Notes: generated by a model not told the origin, from the letters alone. A DNA stretch of 64,000 nt from Oegoconia quadripuncta (GCA_949316235.1 OX438755.1:16757151-16821150), one strand, 5' to 3'. Shown: positions 1 to 12,636, counted from the first letter of the stretch. Numbers and translations are program-made.

Positions 1-206
1 AGAACTCAGCTCAATTCTGTAATACGGGCCTTAGCGTAGCGAGGGATTTAATGTAGTATGTCGCCCGAGGTAAAAAATAATTTTGCACTCGAATGATACA
101 CTCTACTTTTCACCTCCATTATTATGAAAATAAATTTGTTATTATTTTTATAAACTATGTAATTTTAAAATGTGAACAAATTCCGTGCGTAGTTCGCGCG
201 CATTTT

Positions 207-479
207 TTAGTATTTTTTTTTAATTAAGGACGGCGGCTGGAGGCCGGCAAGCATTCCTTTTTTCATACAATATTTTAGTTCGATTTCTTTGGTTGATTCT
301 TGGTATGGAGTATTTAACTCTGTGCATTTTTCATACCATATTTTAGTTTGATCTCTTTGGTAGAATCGCGCCAAGGAACTACGGAGTATGTAAGAAAAAT
401 TTATCATGTTCCATGTTCCAAATTCAAAACTTTTTATTCCCTGTTCTAAAATCTCTTGGGGAAAAGACTTTGGGCACAC
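207..479 (-). other. Unassigned 90-codon ORF with an internal repeat
   Basis: Reads from MCPKSFPQEILEQG to LQPPSLIKKKY. A block of about 38 bp (tttttcatacaatatttta...) is repeated about 68 bp apart. No family recognised; could be an exon of a gene off the left edge or a repeat remnant. Confidence 0.2.
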
Positions 480-1117
480 TTATTGAGGAACTAATCATCG
501 TTTTTCGAATAGATGAGTTGAAAAATTTATTTCGTTCTATTATTTAATGATGCTACATTTCATTTATAGCAACCATTTATATTTACGAAAATCTGCTTAG
601 TATGATGACCAGCAAACATGTTGTGACCCTTTCTCGATGGCTGGATCCGCCAAATCTATATGTAGATGGGTGTAGTGGATGTCCCTTAATCGCCTTTTAT
701 GACACCCACGGGAACAGATGGGTTGGTTCTATACGTTTACGTGATGAAACCACACGGCACAAACAAAACCTAATGAATGAATCAAATGATGTACTACAGG
801 AAACTAAATCCGTGGCGTTGTATGCACTAATTACATACACGTGCTGGTGCGAGAGTGATGACGTGTACGAAATTACGCCTCGCACGATCCGCTCGAGCTT
901 GTTTAGACATTGCACATTTTATTTTGGATCGTGACCATTCATGAATAAAAACAAAGCGGTCTGGATGTGTCGCGAAAATCTCGCCGCGCCGTGAGCGTGG
1001 GCGAAGGTACTGATTACTAATAATGAATGATTCTGACATTTCGCCAAATTGGATTATTGTGTTAACTTTGTCAAATTTTAAGCATTTATTTCAGAGTAAG
1101 ATACATCATATCATTTT

Positions 1118-1510
1118 TTGAATGTCAATTTAAATCTACTGGAAATAATGAAGGTTTATTGCATTTATCTGTCAGTCGGTATGTCCAAGCTACTACCGCT
1201 TCGTAAAGGGAAATCATCTGTGGGAAAAGAAGAGGCGCAAGAAACCCACAGGATCATTGTCGTCCTTTTTATTTTAATAAAAATTATACAACTAATACAA
1301 TTTTATAAAATTGGCGAGCTAGTCGAAGTACACCAAGCGTGTTTGATTCAGGTAGTCACTAATATTGGTAATAACCTTTTTTTGCTAATGTTATTTTGAC
1401 ATGATCTTTAAATTTTTTCTCAGTTAGAATAATGATATTCCTGAGAATATCTTATACATGAGAATAAGATTATAAAAGCGTATACAGTATCCATAAATGA
1501 TGTGTTAACT
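1118..1510 (-). mobile_element. Inverse copy of the LINE 3' end at 4885-5335
   Basis: gtccaagctactaccgcttc, gggaaaagaagaggcgcaag and aataaccttttttt gctaatg correspond in inverse order. Confidence 0.7.
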
Positions 1511-1627
1511 TTGCTTAGTCTGAACATTGTTAATTGTACATGTGTTTTTAATCCCCCGACCCACGGTTGTGGACCATTTGGTACAGTTTCTTTATATGAA
1601 AGACTAACACTATCTATTGGTCTAGGT

Positions 1628-1953
1628 TTTTTTATGCACAACGGATTGGTACTTGACCTCAATCACACCTGATGTTAAGTGAAGATGAGGTCGAAGGTGG
1701 AAGCGTACTGACCCGGAAACCTCAACACATTTGGAGGACTGGCTATCTTATCTCTGACAACCGGAACACAACAATGCTATTAACATTGCTGCTTGGCGGT
1801 AGATTTAGATAAGATGGTGGTAGCTAGCCAGGCGGACACTTAAAATGCCCTACCATCAACCAAACCGAGTACTTAAACATGTACCCCGCTGGGGATCGAA
1901 CCCGCGACCTGGGAATCGTAAACCCAATGTTGTTTACATTGAGCCACGGAGGC
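1628..1953 (-). mobile_element. tRNA-derived SINE, family A, near full length
   Basis: Minus strand: tRNA-like head (cctccgtggctcaatgtaaa, B box ggttcgatcc), body with cttatctaaatctaccgcca, tail gtgcataaaaaaa. About 325 bp. Confidence 0.85.
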
Positions 1954-1964
1954 GCTTACTTGCC

Positions 1965-2110
1965 CCCGTAGCATGACATCGTTTGACGCGCTCGACGTAG
2001 GAGTGAGAGTGGGATATAGCTGTATATTTTGTCCAAGCGAATGAGCGGGACAAATATTATCTCGCGCGACATGAACGTTTATCCCGTCTGTCATGCTACT
2101 AGTGCTGGAC
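1965..2110. repeat. Unclassified interspersed repeat (gacgtaggagtgagagt)
   Basis: cgtagcatgacatcg ... gacgtaggagtgagagtggg ... gtccaagcgaatgagcggg ... tgtcatgctac. Ends are mutually inverted, so MITE-like. Further copies at 11650-11800 and, in inverse, 41705-41840. Confidence 0.65.
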
Positions 2111-2754
2111 GACATAATCATTTATACAATAAATATTGACGGGAGTTTTCAAAATTTTCAATGTATGGCTATAATATTTTGAAACTTAGTTGGACAGATA
2201 TAACAAGTAGGAACATATATTAGCCAATGACAAAATGTACAATATGTGGAGTCGATTATTTTATATATTTTTTTAATTATTCTATGAGCGCCTAACCTCC
2301 TACAAAGGTGCCAATTGAAAATCAGCGCTGTAGCACAGAATTAATATACTATATGGTTCATGCCACAGCATTATGCTGAGCTGGAACCTATGTATATCAG
2401 CTTGCATTATTATGTTTTAGTATTGTTATCTCAAAATTTTCATGTACATGCCCTGGGAGCTGAATAAATGTTTTCTTTCTTTCTAATAACAAGCAAAATT
2501 ATAAAAAATACCGATGAAACATCGCTAAGCAGATATAGACTCATATTTTTGCAATGCTGCTACTAAAGCTTTGTTCTTATTTAAATCGCCGTTAGTTTAC
2601 AGAGTCTAATGAAAACAAAAACTATAAATTATATAAATGCATATAAGTAAATATGTAATATATTATTATTGAGACGTGGGCATACGTATAGGTATATGTA
2701 ATATATAAAAAAAATGTGAAAATGTTATTATGGAATTTTTAAACTTTAGTAATT

Positions 2755-3003
2755 AGCCAATAACAGAAAAGCTGAGGAGTAATAGGTTAGCATGGTTTGG
2801 GCACATTATGCGGAGAGATGAAAGGCACGTAACAAGACGAGTGTTAAGTATGAATGTGGAGGGATACAGAGGTAGAGGAAGACCAAAGAAGGTGTGGGTA
2901 GACTGCGTGAGGAATGATATGTGTGTGAAAGGGGTGAGTACGGAGATGACGGCTGATAGAGGAGAGTGGAAGAGGATGACATGTTGTGCCGACCCCACCT
3001 AGA
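2755..3003 (+). pseudogene. RTE-type LINE, C-terminal end of reverse transcriptase ORF
   Basis: Reads LRSNRLAWFGHIMRRDERHV, then VEGYRGRGRPKKVWVDCVRN and GEWKRMTCCADPT followed by a stop: the familiar C-terminus of insect endonuclease/reverse transcriptase LINEs. Only this end remains. Confidence 0.85.
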
Positions 3004-3046
3004 GTGGGATAAGGGCAGGAAAATGATGAGTATTTGTTACAGTTGT

Positions 3047-3182
3047 CAGAGATAAGATAGTCTGTCCCCCAAATAAGATGGGGTTTCCGTGTCAGTACGC
3101 TTCCACCTTCGACTTCAACTTCACTTAACATTAGGTGTGATTGATTGAGGTCAAATGTTAACCCGTTGTGCATAAAAAAAAT
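3047..3182 (+). mobile_element. SINE family A, 3' half
   Basis: Starts at gttgtcagagataagatag and ends gttgtgcataaaaaaaa. The head is missing; it follows directly on a LINE fragment. Confidence 0.8.
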
Positions 3183-3540
3183 ATTCATAAAATAGTCTAC
3201 TATCCTCACAGAAATAAAGAAATCAACAACCGTGGCGTTGCAAATGTGACATGCTAATCAAAGGCCTACTACATTTCTACGGGAATTTTGACTTTGTTCC
3301 ATTTTAATTGGTGTTTAAAACCCGGAACTTTATAATCTACCGATTCTGAAATGTCATACTGATGGCCCTAAAAATAGTGGCCTCTGGAAGTGGAACGCAC
3401 GATGGGAACGACATGACACCATTTTTAGAACTATCACATTGGCATTTCACAATCCGAGCCCGTTAACTGGACTTGGACGCACTCACGATGGTTGAGCACG
3501 TTATTTGAGTGTCGTTGCATACAATAGTTAATATTTTACT

Positions 3541-3756
3541 ATTAGCTTTCCGCCCGCGGCTTCGCCTGCGACGAATAGCATTCTCGCGGATATGTTTAAT
3601 TTGTTTATACCGCGGGAACTATTCACTTTATCAGGTAATAATTATATCCAGGGTATATTCTACCTATAAATCAAATTTCTTTCAAATCCGTTCAACCGTT
3701 TCGCCGTGACAGAGCACCAAAACATCCGACCTTTCGAATTTATAATATTAGTTAGA
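3541..3756 (-). mobile_element. Lep1-like Helitron
   Basis: Inverse copy: attagctttccgcccgcggc ... tttataatattagttaga. Confidence 0.8.
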
Positions 3757-4884
3757 TAATTATTATTGTCAGCTATTTACCAATAATAATTAAACCGTCA
3801 GAACAACCGACTCCAGTAAGATTCCCTTCTTTAACGCCACATTAAAGAAACTCTGTATAAAGGGTTATATATATCGTTATGTTAATTGCTTTTGTTTGGT
3901 AATATGTAATATTATTGTAAAGATGGAAACCAATTGAAAAGATGTGTTGTTACAAAGTTTCTTGTCGCTTCTTCTCCCTAACCATAACACCTTGTGAAGC
4001 GATGTAGTTTTAAAAAAATTACATGTTGACTTTCAATAAGTGATATTTTGTATTGAATAAAATATTTTAGATTTTTTTGTTTTTGATTTTTATCTCCGAT
4101 GTGCATTATCAGATTTTCACCAATAGGTATATGGTTCACCCGTTAATAATTCACGAATATATCGTGTGATAAACAAAAGAAATACAGTCAAATTGAAAAC
4201 CTCCTTTTTTTGAGGTCAGTAATGATACTTTCGAAACGCCAAAGCTTGACTTGTTGCTGAAAATAGAACTAATCTTTACTTTAAATACTTTCAAATAAAA
4301 AAGGTTTTTTCCAAATTGGTTTACAAATGACCCAGTTATGAGGTAACGAATGGTTTTAAAAAATACAACCGAATTGTCAATGTCCTCCTTTTCTTTCAAG
4401 TCGATTCAAAAGTACATGAATGAGTCGTGACTTTATCGACTACTTCAGTTTTATCTATAGGCGATATTACACGGTTCATTTCTTCATTTCAATGTGGATG
4501 AAACAACCAAATTGAATCATGTAAACATAAAAGTGAATCGTTCAATGTCAATGCTCAATGGCATTGCCTTAGACTTCTGCGCCTTGCAACCAAATTAAAT
4601 CAATTTGGTTGAACCGTGTAATATTAGCTTATGGGAAGATTGCGGCTTCAATACCGTGCGACGTTCGACTACATGTACTGTTCCAATATACTAGATCTAA
4701 ACCTAACCGCTCCATGGATTTGTATCGCATTCCATGGGAGAGTACATGGAAAGCGACAAGTTCGATAAGAATTAATAATCGAAAAGGGAATAAATTGCAG
4801 CTGTTAACAATTATGATATACACAAGGTGTAAAATTATGATATACATATAAACATGATATATATAAGGACAAATTAGCTACCCC

Positions 4885-5335
4885 TATGTTCAGACTGAGC
4901 ATCATTTATGGCACACTGTATACGCTTTTATAACCTTATACCTGAGAATAGCATTAATCTAAATGAAACACAATTTAAAAACCATGTCAAAACAACATTA
5001 ACAAAAAAAGGTTATTAAAAAATTAGTGACTACCTCAATGACAAAAACGCTTGGTGTACGTTCGCCCAGCTCCCAAAAAATATTAAATTGTATTAGCTGT
5101 ATACTTTTATAGACATAAAAAAAAGAAAAATGATCCTGTGGGTTTCTTGCGCCGCTTCTTTTCCCACAGATGATTTCCTTTTCCGAAGCGGTGGTAGCTT
5201 GGACATACTGACTGACCAAAAAATGCTTAAGCCCTATTTTTATTTCCAATAGAATTAAATTGTCATTCAACAAATGATATCATGTACGAGTATCTTACGT
5301 TGAAAATAAATGCTTGAAGTTTGAATAAAATCCCA
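4885..5335 (+). mobile_element. LINE 3' end with coding remnant
   Basis: Reads QFKNHVKTTLTKKGY, stop, KISDYLNDKNAW, as in CR1/jockey-like ORF2 ends, then 3' UTR with gggtttcttgcgccgcttct and gcttggacatactgactgac. Confidence 0.7.
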
Positions 5336-5770
5336 TACACATAGAGAGACAATACATAATTTAGGTTAAGTAGTTACTATGTATTATTAGTTCTGTGATT
5401 GAGATACAAAGTTAAAGTCCATGGTCTAGGTCTGGGAGCATTGCAATTTTTAAATATATTTGAACGCGCCTAGTCGACGTCATAGCTGACACAAGAGCTG
5501 GCAGTTTCCTCTCTCGACGTATAAGTATCTGCATTCAACGAGGAATGCAATGTCAGTGTTATAGGAATTATGCCTTGGAGCCACACTTTTTTACAATTAT
5601 TATGATTTGTTTTTCTAAGATTATTTTATCTGTGAACTAGTGATGAGGTCCATTACGTTGCAATGTTAATACTCAAATTAGATATCTTTCATTACATAAT
5701 CATCTCAGGTGAAATCTTTCCGATTAATCTCAAAGGTTTGAAATTATATAACAGCAATATTACCAACATC

Positions 5771-6115
5771 CTTAGATTAATGATTGGTCTCCGCGCCGCT
5801 ACGACTAGATACCGCACTATGAAGAAAAAACAGGTTCCTGAATGCGGCAACTCAATATTGTAGTGTGTAGATTTATACAGTACTTACTGATGGTATGTGA
5901 TGCCAGTATCTTTCTTGTTTTTTGTAGTATTGTTATTACATAGTTTGACTACGCAAACCGGCATTTTGCTTCAGTCTTAAACCAAAATTTTAAATTTGAA
6001 CTTGTGGCGTGACTGCGCGGGTACGCCGAATACGGCGTAGTATTTGTTGCCGCATTTTTCGAGTACGCTGACGGTATCTAGTCGTAGCGGCGCGGAGACC
6101 AATCATTAATCTAAG
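5771..6115. mobile_element. 345-bp MITE with 44-bp TIRs and 9-bp target-site duplication
   Basis: Perfect 44-bp TIRs starting CTTAGATTAATGATTGG. Flanked by accaacatc at 5762-5770 and again at 6116-6124. A 9-bp duplication is typical of Mutator-like (MULE) elements. No coding capacity. Confidence 0.93.
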
Positions 6116-6138
6116 ACCAACATCATTGATTTAATACA

Positions 6139-6193
6139 ATGTATAAAGTAAGTGCATGTACATGTGCATTGTGCATGCACTTACTTTATACAT
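6139..6193. repeat. Short hairpin, 19-bp arms
   Basis: tgtataaagtaagtgcatg is followed 15 bases later by its exact inverse, then an A run. Confidence 0.7.
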
Positions 6194-6554
6194 AAAAAAA
6201 AAAAAAATACGCGTGTACACGCAGAATTTTCACAAGATATTGAGAAGGTGCGAAGTGTTGGGAAAATCCTCATGTAAACCTGCAACACTCTTTGGAGCTT
6301 TATTTACTGTCAATGAGAGATGGACATCATATTAAAACATGCATCGTCACAATAGTTTCATTAGCCTTTTGTATAATGCGACACAAACAAAATATTTGAT
6401 GATTCTGTACTTGTGTTTTATTGTCTTAGTTGAATCTCTAAGTAAGATTGTTATGTGTGTGATCATAGATGCAAATAAATGTTCATCTATCTATATATTT
6501 ATTTTTTTTGTTTTTGTTATGACAATGTTAATACCTAATGGTATTCTAGAATAC

Positions 6555-6720
6555 ATAATGTCACGACCTTTTAACCCAAATGGGGAGGTCAAAGATATCC
6601 CAAACATTAGCGTTTGGGTGTCATAAACTTTAAGAGTTTTAATTTTGAAACAACATCCAGGGTTTACCATATGAAATATACAGAAATGCACACGTAACAG
6701 AGGGTGACCCCATCGCCGTT
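6555..6720 (+). repeat. Unclassified repeat (cccaaatggggtggtcaaagat)
   Basis: cacgaccttttaacccaaat ... atatcccaaacattagcgtt. Relatives at 7150-7250, 61315-61430 and, in inverse, 13090-13175 and 37475-37560. Confidence 0.65.
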
Positions 6721-6959
6721 GAAACGAGCAAATCTATAGATATTTTTTTATGTAAAGTCCCTTAGTTGCCTTTTCGTTGAAGAGACGGGTTGGTTATATT
6801 CTTTTTACATGCCGAAACTATACAATACTAGTAATACCTACCTCATATTTATGTGCCTAAGTACCTATCTAATATATTAATTATGTACAACGTTTAAAAA
6901 AGGGTACAGCTGAAGAGAATTATAAGATTTTGAGAAAAAGAAGGCGTTGTTTCCATGCT

Positions 6960-7146
6960 GAAAAATCATTTTTTTTTATTATCAACCTTTTTTTGCTTAG
7001 TACCGAATTGTAAAACCAAATTCCGACAGAACGCAGCTCCGACAAAAACACACGAAAAATCATTTTTTTTATTATCAACCTTTTTTTGCTTAGTACCGAA
7101 TTGTAAAACCAAATTCCGACAGAACGCAGCTCCGACAAAAACATAC
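6960..7146. repeat. Tandem duplication, two units of about 93 bp
   Basis: Units 6960-7053 and 7054-7146 are nearly identical (aaaaatcattttttt ... gcagctccgacaaaaacac). They differ mainly in T-run length. Confidence 0.88.
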
Positions 7147-7149
7147 ATA

Positions 7150-7250
7150 ACCTCACGACTTTTGTCCCAAATGGGGTGGTCAAGAGATATCCCAAACATG
7201 ATCGTTTGGGTGTTTCAAACAATTAAAGTTTAATATTTGAAACTAACCTT
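7150..7250 (+). repeat. Second copy of the cccaaatggggtggtcaa repeat
   Basis: cacgacttttgtcccaaatg ... gtttgggtgtttcaaaca, directly after the 93-bp tandem pair. Confidence 0.65.
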
Positions 7251-7807
7251 GTCTTTTTGTTCGTTCGGAATGTTATTGTATGTGGTCTGTTGCAGTGTAG
7301 TACCTAGTAAATGGTTTCACACATCACGGTACCAATTGTTGAGATTCGAATGACCAAATGTGAAAATTCTCCGATGCAATCAAATCATCTAAACAAAAGA
7401 TGTTATAGTTAAATATCTGGCAAACGGCTGAACCAATTTATATCAAACATGGCTAACAACGATCTCGCAAACACCACCTTTCAGGAAAAAACCGCCTTCA
7501 AATGGGCTATTTTGGCGCTTAAACATCAGAGACACAGAAGGCTTTAAATTTATGACACTCCTCTTTGCGTCAAGGAATAAAAATAGATGTCAGTACATGA
7601 TAAACAACAGGGCATCGCCACACCCAAATAATAGGGCTCATTACAACGAATCGAACGAAAGCAACCCCGATGAGTTTACGAGTAACCATTGTACCCACAA
7701 TTTGGTCCCATTTCATTTCATCGATCAGCCCTTGTATCAAGTAAATTTTTTTGCATTCTATCGCTAAATTTGGTACCACGTAAGCATTTTAGAAGTATCT
7801 AAGGATA

Positions 7808-7905
7808 ATAATAATAATAAATCATTTATTGTCCAGACAATAAGGTCCATGTTTTTTTAGTACAAAAACCTAACATTTTTTTTGTAAACAGTGGCAGACA
7901 TAATT
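7808..7905 (+). repeat. Repeat with tccagacaataaggtccat
   Basis: Shared with 13515-13600 (aaatcatttatt ... ccagacaataaggtccat ... gttagtac/tttagtac). Confidence 0.6.
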
Positions 7906-7989
7906 TTTTTTTTAAATACCGATTATAAATTAAAATATTAATTGAAAAATAGTCGTATCGAATTACCATAATTTACTTATAAGACGGGA

Positions 7990-8275
7990 GCGTCGGTGTC
8001 TCAGTGGTCCGGGTTCCATTCCCATGCAGGCCATGTACCAATGAGTTTTTAAATTTAATTTAATTACTTAAGTGCATTTATCCGACTGCTCGTAAACGGT
8101 GAAGGAAAACATCGTAAGGAAACCTGCAGGGCTGAGAAATAAAAATTCAAAGACATGTGAAGTCCCCAACCCGCATTGGGCCAGCGTGGTGGACTATGGC
8201 CCATACTCCGTCATATACGAGGGAAGGCCTATATCCCTGCAGTGGGATGTTTGCGGGCTGATGATGACTCATAAG
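7990..8275 (+). mobile_element. Metulj-like SINE, full length
   Basis: tRNA-like head (gcgtcggtgtctcagtggtc), then cgactgctcgtaaacggtga, aacccgcattgggccagcg, ccctgcagtgggatgtttgc and gctgatgatga tail, as in lepidopteran metulj elements. Confidence 0.82.
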
Positions 8276-8438
8276 ACGCTTTTGTGGTACCTACCAAATT
8301 TAAAGAAAGAAAGAAAGAAAGAAAAACATTTATTTAACATTTATATTTTTTTTTTCTTTTTTTTTTTAAGTTTGACGATCGAACACAAGCGAGAGTGGTA
8401 CCACTGCGTTGGTAGCATTGCATACGTTTGCAGCTATA

Positions 8439-10100
8439 CAATGTGTCCCGGAGAGAAGTGACCAGCGGGCGTAGTTTGAAAATTTATACAAAATTATCGA
8501 TAAATCATTTAAATTTAGAGACCTAACTGCTTTTGTTTTTTAAAAATTGTTAATTCTTTTTTTTTAATAGACATCTCTGACCTTCTGCACTATTTTAGTC
8601 ATAATTTCTTTGTTTTTACGTCTTTCCCAATTCTTTTTTTTTAATTCAGTGCTGTTATTATTATTCATCAAATTAAGTTATGAAAAGTATCCCAAAACAA
8701 ATAAATAATTTATTAAAAAAGAAATAAACTTAAAATTCGACCAACAAAACTGTATTTCTTTAAGTTTAAAAATAAAAAAACGAAAAATGTCCCTATAACA
8801 TCATGTTTTTTTTTAATTATTATGATACTACATGATATTCTCTAAAATATCCTCGAACAATGTTTTTAGTTATTTCAAATAAATGTGAACGTACGAGACA
8901 TTGAAATTGACCTTTTATGCTCCAGTAACTAGATAGAGATAAGTTTAAAAAAATGAAAGTAATGTTTTAAGCAGTTTATTTGCACATTTAAGTGTTTTGT
9001 TATTACAATGAATCATTTTGATTTTAACATGATAGTTTAATAATAAATAAAAGATACTTAATTTGTTAAAATGGTTGTTTATTAAGAAAAATCAGGTAAT
9101 TAATTAATTATGTTTTCAAAATGACCGCCGTCAGCGGTTATGCAGGCCAGGCCAATGAAAATTATCCAAGATGGATTGGCAGAGGCGGTCCAGTAGCATG
9201 GCCCCCGAGGTCACCAGACTTGACGCCTCTTGATTATTATTTCTGGGGCTACATGAAGCAAAAAGTTTATGCTGTGCCAATAATTTCAAGAGACCAGCTG
9301 AAACAGAGAATCGATGCTGCTGCCGCAGAAATAGCGCAGAATCATGCAGAAATAAGGCGAACTACGCTAAGGATGTCATTTAGGGCCCTGGCCTGCATAA
9401 CCGCTGACGGCGGTCATTTTGAAAACATAATTAATTAATTACCTGATTTTTCTTAATAAACAACCATTTTAACAAATTAAGTATCTTTTATTTATTATTA
9501 AACTATCATGTTAAAATCAAAATGATTCATTGTAATAACAAAACACTTAAATGTGCAAATAAACTGCTTAAAACATTACTTTCATTTTTTTAAACTTATC
9601 TCTATCTAGTTACTGGAGCATAAAAGGTCAATTACAATGTCTCGTACGTTCACATTTATTTGAAATAACATAAAACATTGTTCGAGGATATTTTAGAGAA
9701 TATCATGTAGTATCATAATAATTAAAAAAAAACATGATGTTATAGGGACATTTTTCGTTTTTTTATTTTTAAACTTAAAGAAATACAGTTTTGTTGGTCG
9801 AATTTTAAGTTTATTTCTTTTTTAATAAATTATTTATTTGTTTTGGGATAATTTTCATAACTTAATTTGATGAATAATAATAACAGCACTGAATTAAAAA
9901 AAAAAGAATTGGGAAAGACGTAAAAACAAAGAAATTATGACTAAAATAGTGCAGAAGGTCAGACATGTCTATTAAAAAAAAAGGATTAACAATTTTTAAA
10001 AAACAAAAGCAGTTAGGTCTCTAAATTTAAATGATTTATCGATAATTTTGTATAAATTTTCAAACTACGCCCGCTGGTCACTTCTCTCCGGGACACATTG
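8439..10100. mobile_element. Fold-back mariner: two inverted copies of one element end
   Basis: Flanked by TA on both sides. Both ends begin CAATGTGTCCCGGAGAG. The left arm 8439-9151 and right arm 9387-10100 (about 710 bp each) are inverted copies with few differences, far longer than a normal mariner TIR. The arms run into the 3' end of a transposase gene, which means one whole element end was duplicated in inverse orientation. Only about 235 bp separates the arms. Confidence 0.93.
9151..9438 (+). pseudogene. C-terminal fragment of a mariner-family transposase
   Basis: About 95 residues: NYPRWIGRGGPVAWPPRSPD, then LTPLDYYFWGYMKQKVYA, ending GGHFENIIN and a stop. It is related to the intact transposase at 49864-50925 (GSHFEHLIN, LDFFFWGY) but is a different family. 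The first two catalytic Asp residues are missing, so it cannot encode an active enzyme. The last codons are mirrored on the minus strand of the left arm. Confidence 0.88.
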
Positions 10101-10486
10101 TATATCGACACAAATTAGATGCGAGTGAATATCGATTTTGTAGATTTGTTCACAAACTTAGTTACGTGCACACAAGTCACTACTTGTAAAGGCGTATCAA
10201 AAATGTAGAAACGATGTGGACGATCGATCGAGGAAAAGATGGATGAATTGTGTGAGAAATGTGAGAGGCTTTCATATAGCCGTGGCCTTGTGAAGGCTCT
10301 TGTTGATGAATGATAAAATAAGTGATCGAGACAGGATTTGGGTTGGTGGTAAGGGGCATTTTTAGCGACTGCCTGGCCAGCTGCAATCATCTTTAAATCT
10401 ACCGCCAAGGGAAAATGTAGCATTGTTGTGTTCCGGTTGTATGACATAAGAGAGTGATTTTAGTTTTTTTTTTATCGAAGCAGAGA

Positions 10487-10830
10487 ATTCATGTTATGTG
10501 CTTTTTTATCCACAACTGGTTAGCCCTTGACCTCAATCATACCCGATGTTAAATGATGATGAGGCCGAAGGTGGAAGCGTACTGACCCGGAAACCCAAAT
10601 ATTCGGGAAACTGGATATCTTATCTCTGACAACCGGAACACAACAATGCATGCAATTAACATTGCTGTTTGGCGGCAGATTTAGATAAGATGGTGGTAGT
10701 TAGCCAGGCGGACATTTAAAATGCCCTACCACCAACCAAACCGAGTACTAAACATGTACCCCGCTGTGGATGGAACGCGCGACCTCCGATTCGTAAACCC
10801 TATGTTGTTTACATTGAGCCACGGAGGCGG
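10487..10830 (-). mobile_element. SINE family A, near full length
   Basis: Inverse copy with tail at 10500 and tRNA head ending gagccacggaggcgg. Confidence 0.82.
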
Positions 10831-11649
10831 TTTCATACATTAATCTAAAGTTTAATGTATAAAACAATATATCTATATAGACATGTTTTGAATACAGAAA
10901 TGCATAGGTAACAGAACCATGGCAGTTTTAACATGCAAGTCTATAACATACATGATGCTAGAATCCACAAAATGGAACTCAGCTCTTTTGATAATGTCAA
11001 ATAGTACCCAAAGAAAAAATTTTGCTTATAACTTATTATAACTTATACCCCCAAAAAATTAATGTCGTTGGCATTCGAAGCGACGGGATTATGTTTCGGG
11101 GGATCTTAAAGAAGCGTTTGATTATTCGGGTAAAAGACCTCTCAATAACATTGTTCTGTAGTGCCCGTTGAGCAATATTTAGCTGTTCAATTTGTTACGG
11201 TTTTCATTATCATTTACTTTCTGAAGATTTAAATGTTTAATACAAGTTGATATAGTTTATATTATCTAATTTTGAGATCCACACGGAGAAAGCCGCGACG
11301 GAAAGCTAGTTATTTATACAATATTCAAGGCATTCTAACCTTATTTTATACTTGTGCGATGTGTGCATCCGATATATGTAGTTACCTAGATCGCGCATCG
11401 GAACTATGTACCTATCACTTGGCAAAATATCAGACTGTTATTTCCCTGCGCGAAAACATGAACGGACAAAGGATATTAAATTATTTATATACACAAAACA
11501 AGTGTAATTCTGTGGTTTTTATACGCAGTTAACACATGCTTGTACTTTACAGACGTAGTACACAACAATATTCACGTATAGTATCTAGTGCCTTTAAAGA
11601 TAATATACAAGGTATTATGAAGATTGAATTTTAAAATACACAGTCGAGT

Positions 11650-11800
11650 CTGCCCACCTGTCCCGTAACATGACATATTTTGTCGAGCGCGACGTAGGAG
11701 TGAGAGTAGGATAGTTGTATATTTCGTCCAAGCGGAATGAGCAGGACAAATATAACCTCACGCGACAAACGCTTATCGAGCCTGTCATGGTTACCTATTG
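11650..11800. repeat. Unclassified repeat, second copy
   Basis: Shares gcgacgtaggagtgagagta and cgtccaagcggaatgagca with 1965-2110. Confidence 0.65.
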
Positions 11801-12486
11801 TTTCCGATATTTTTTGTTCCGAATATTGTTATTCCGCTAACGTTTTGACATTTATTAGTTACACATTTTTTTTGTTATCCGAAATTATGTTTTGTTTTTT
11901 ATTAGATTTCCCCTTTTTGATTGACCTTTTACTTATTCACCGTTGTTTTAAAGTGCCGTAAAACTAATTACCGTAATACCGAAAACCCGTCATATCATTT
12001 AAACATTCTATTATATGTCCGATAGATCAATTGACCATTATATTACAAGGCCAAATTTCATTTATCAACAGAAGGGCATGGCGGGCCTGGTGTGCTCGCC
12101 CACCTCGCTTCCGCCATACCCATCCAACCTAACCAACACATGTCGAGGTGCCCTGAACTCCCGTGCTCGCTTCGCTCGCACCCGCCCTAAAAATGTTTTG
12201 TATAGTACTTACCTACGTAAATATAAATTATTGTTATTTCTTTTTAGGAGACAGATTAGACCTGACCCTATGACTCGTTTTTTTACCATTTCATTGCAAT
12301 GAAAATTAAAGTGTTGGTAGTATATAGTTCGGAAGTTTAATATGGCTGACAAATAAGTATTCTGTAAAATGGTTCTTCTGAATAATTAACATATCTCAAA
12401 TAAAATGTCTAGCGTTTAAAAAAAGGCCTGGTGTAACTTCGGTATTTAGTAAAAATTACTAATCGTAAAGCGGAGTAACCTTGTTT

Positions 12487-12636
12487 TTTTTTATGCACAA
12501 CGCGTGTCAAAGTGTGGTCAAGTGACCTCAATCACACGTTGAGGTTAAGTGAAGATGAGGCCGAAGGTGGTAACGTACTGTCCCGGAAACCCCATCCTAT
12601 TTGGGGGACAGGCTATCTTTTCTCAGACAACCGGAT
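12487..12636 (-). mobile_element. SINE family A, 3' half
   Basis: tttttatgcacaacgcg ... tttctcagacaaccgg; the head is lost. Confidence 0.75.

Noticed and set aside
602..934. 110-codon plus-strand ORF
   Set aside because: Overlaps a repeat also seen at about 62040-62110 (cgccttttaygacacccac) and an opposite ORF of similar length; no domain.
10115..10447. 110-codon minus ORF after the fold-back mariner
   Set aside because: Overlaps repeat sequence, and the plus strand resembles a broken LINE end (RSIEERWMN); no domain on the minus strand.
12015..12302. 95-codon ORF with a GC-rich centre
   Set aside because: No recognisable domain; the GC-rich part (cgtgctcgcttcgctcgca) looks like a repeat or degenerate sequence.
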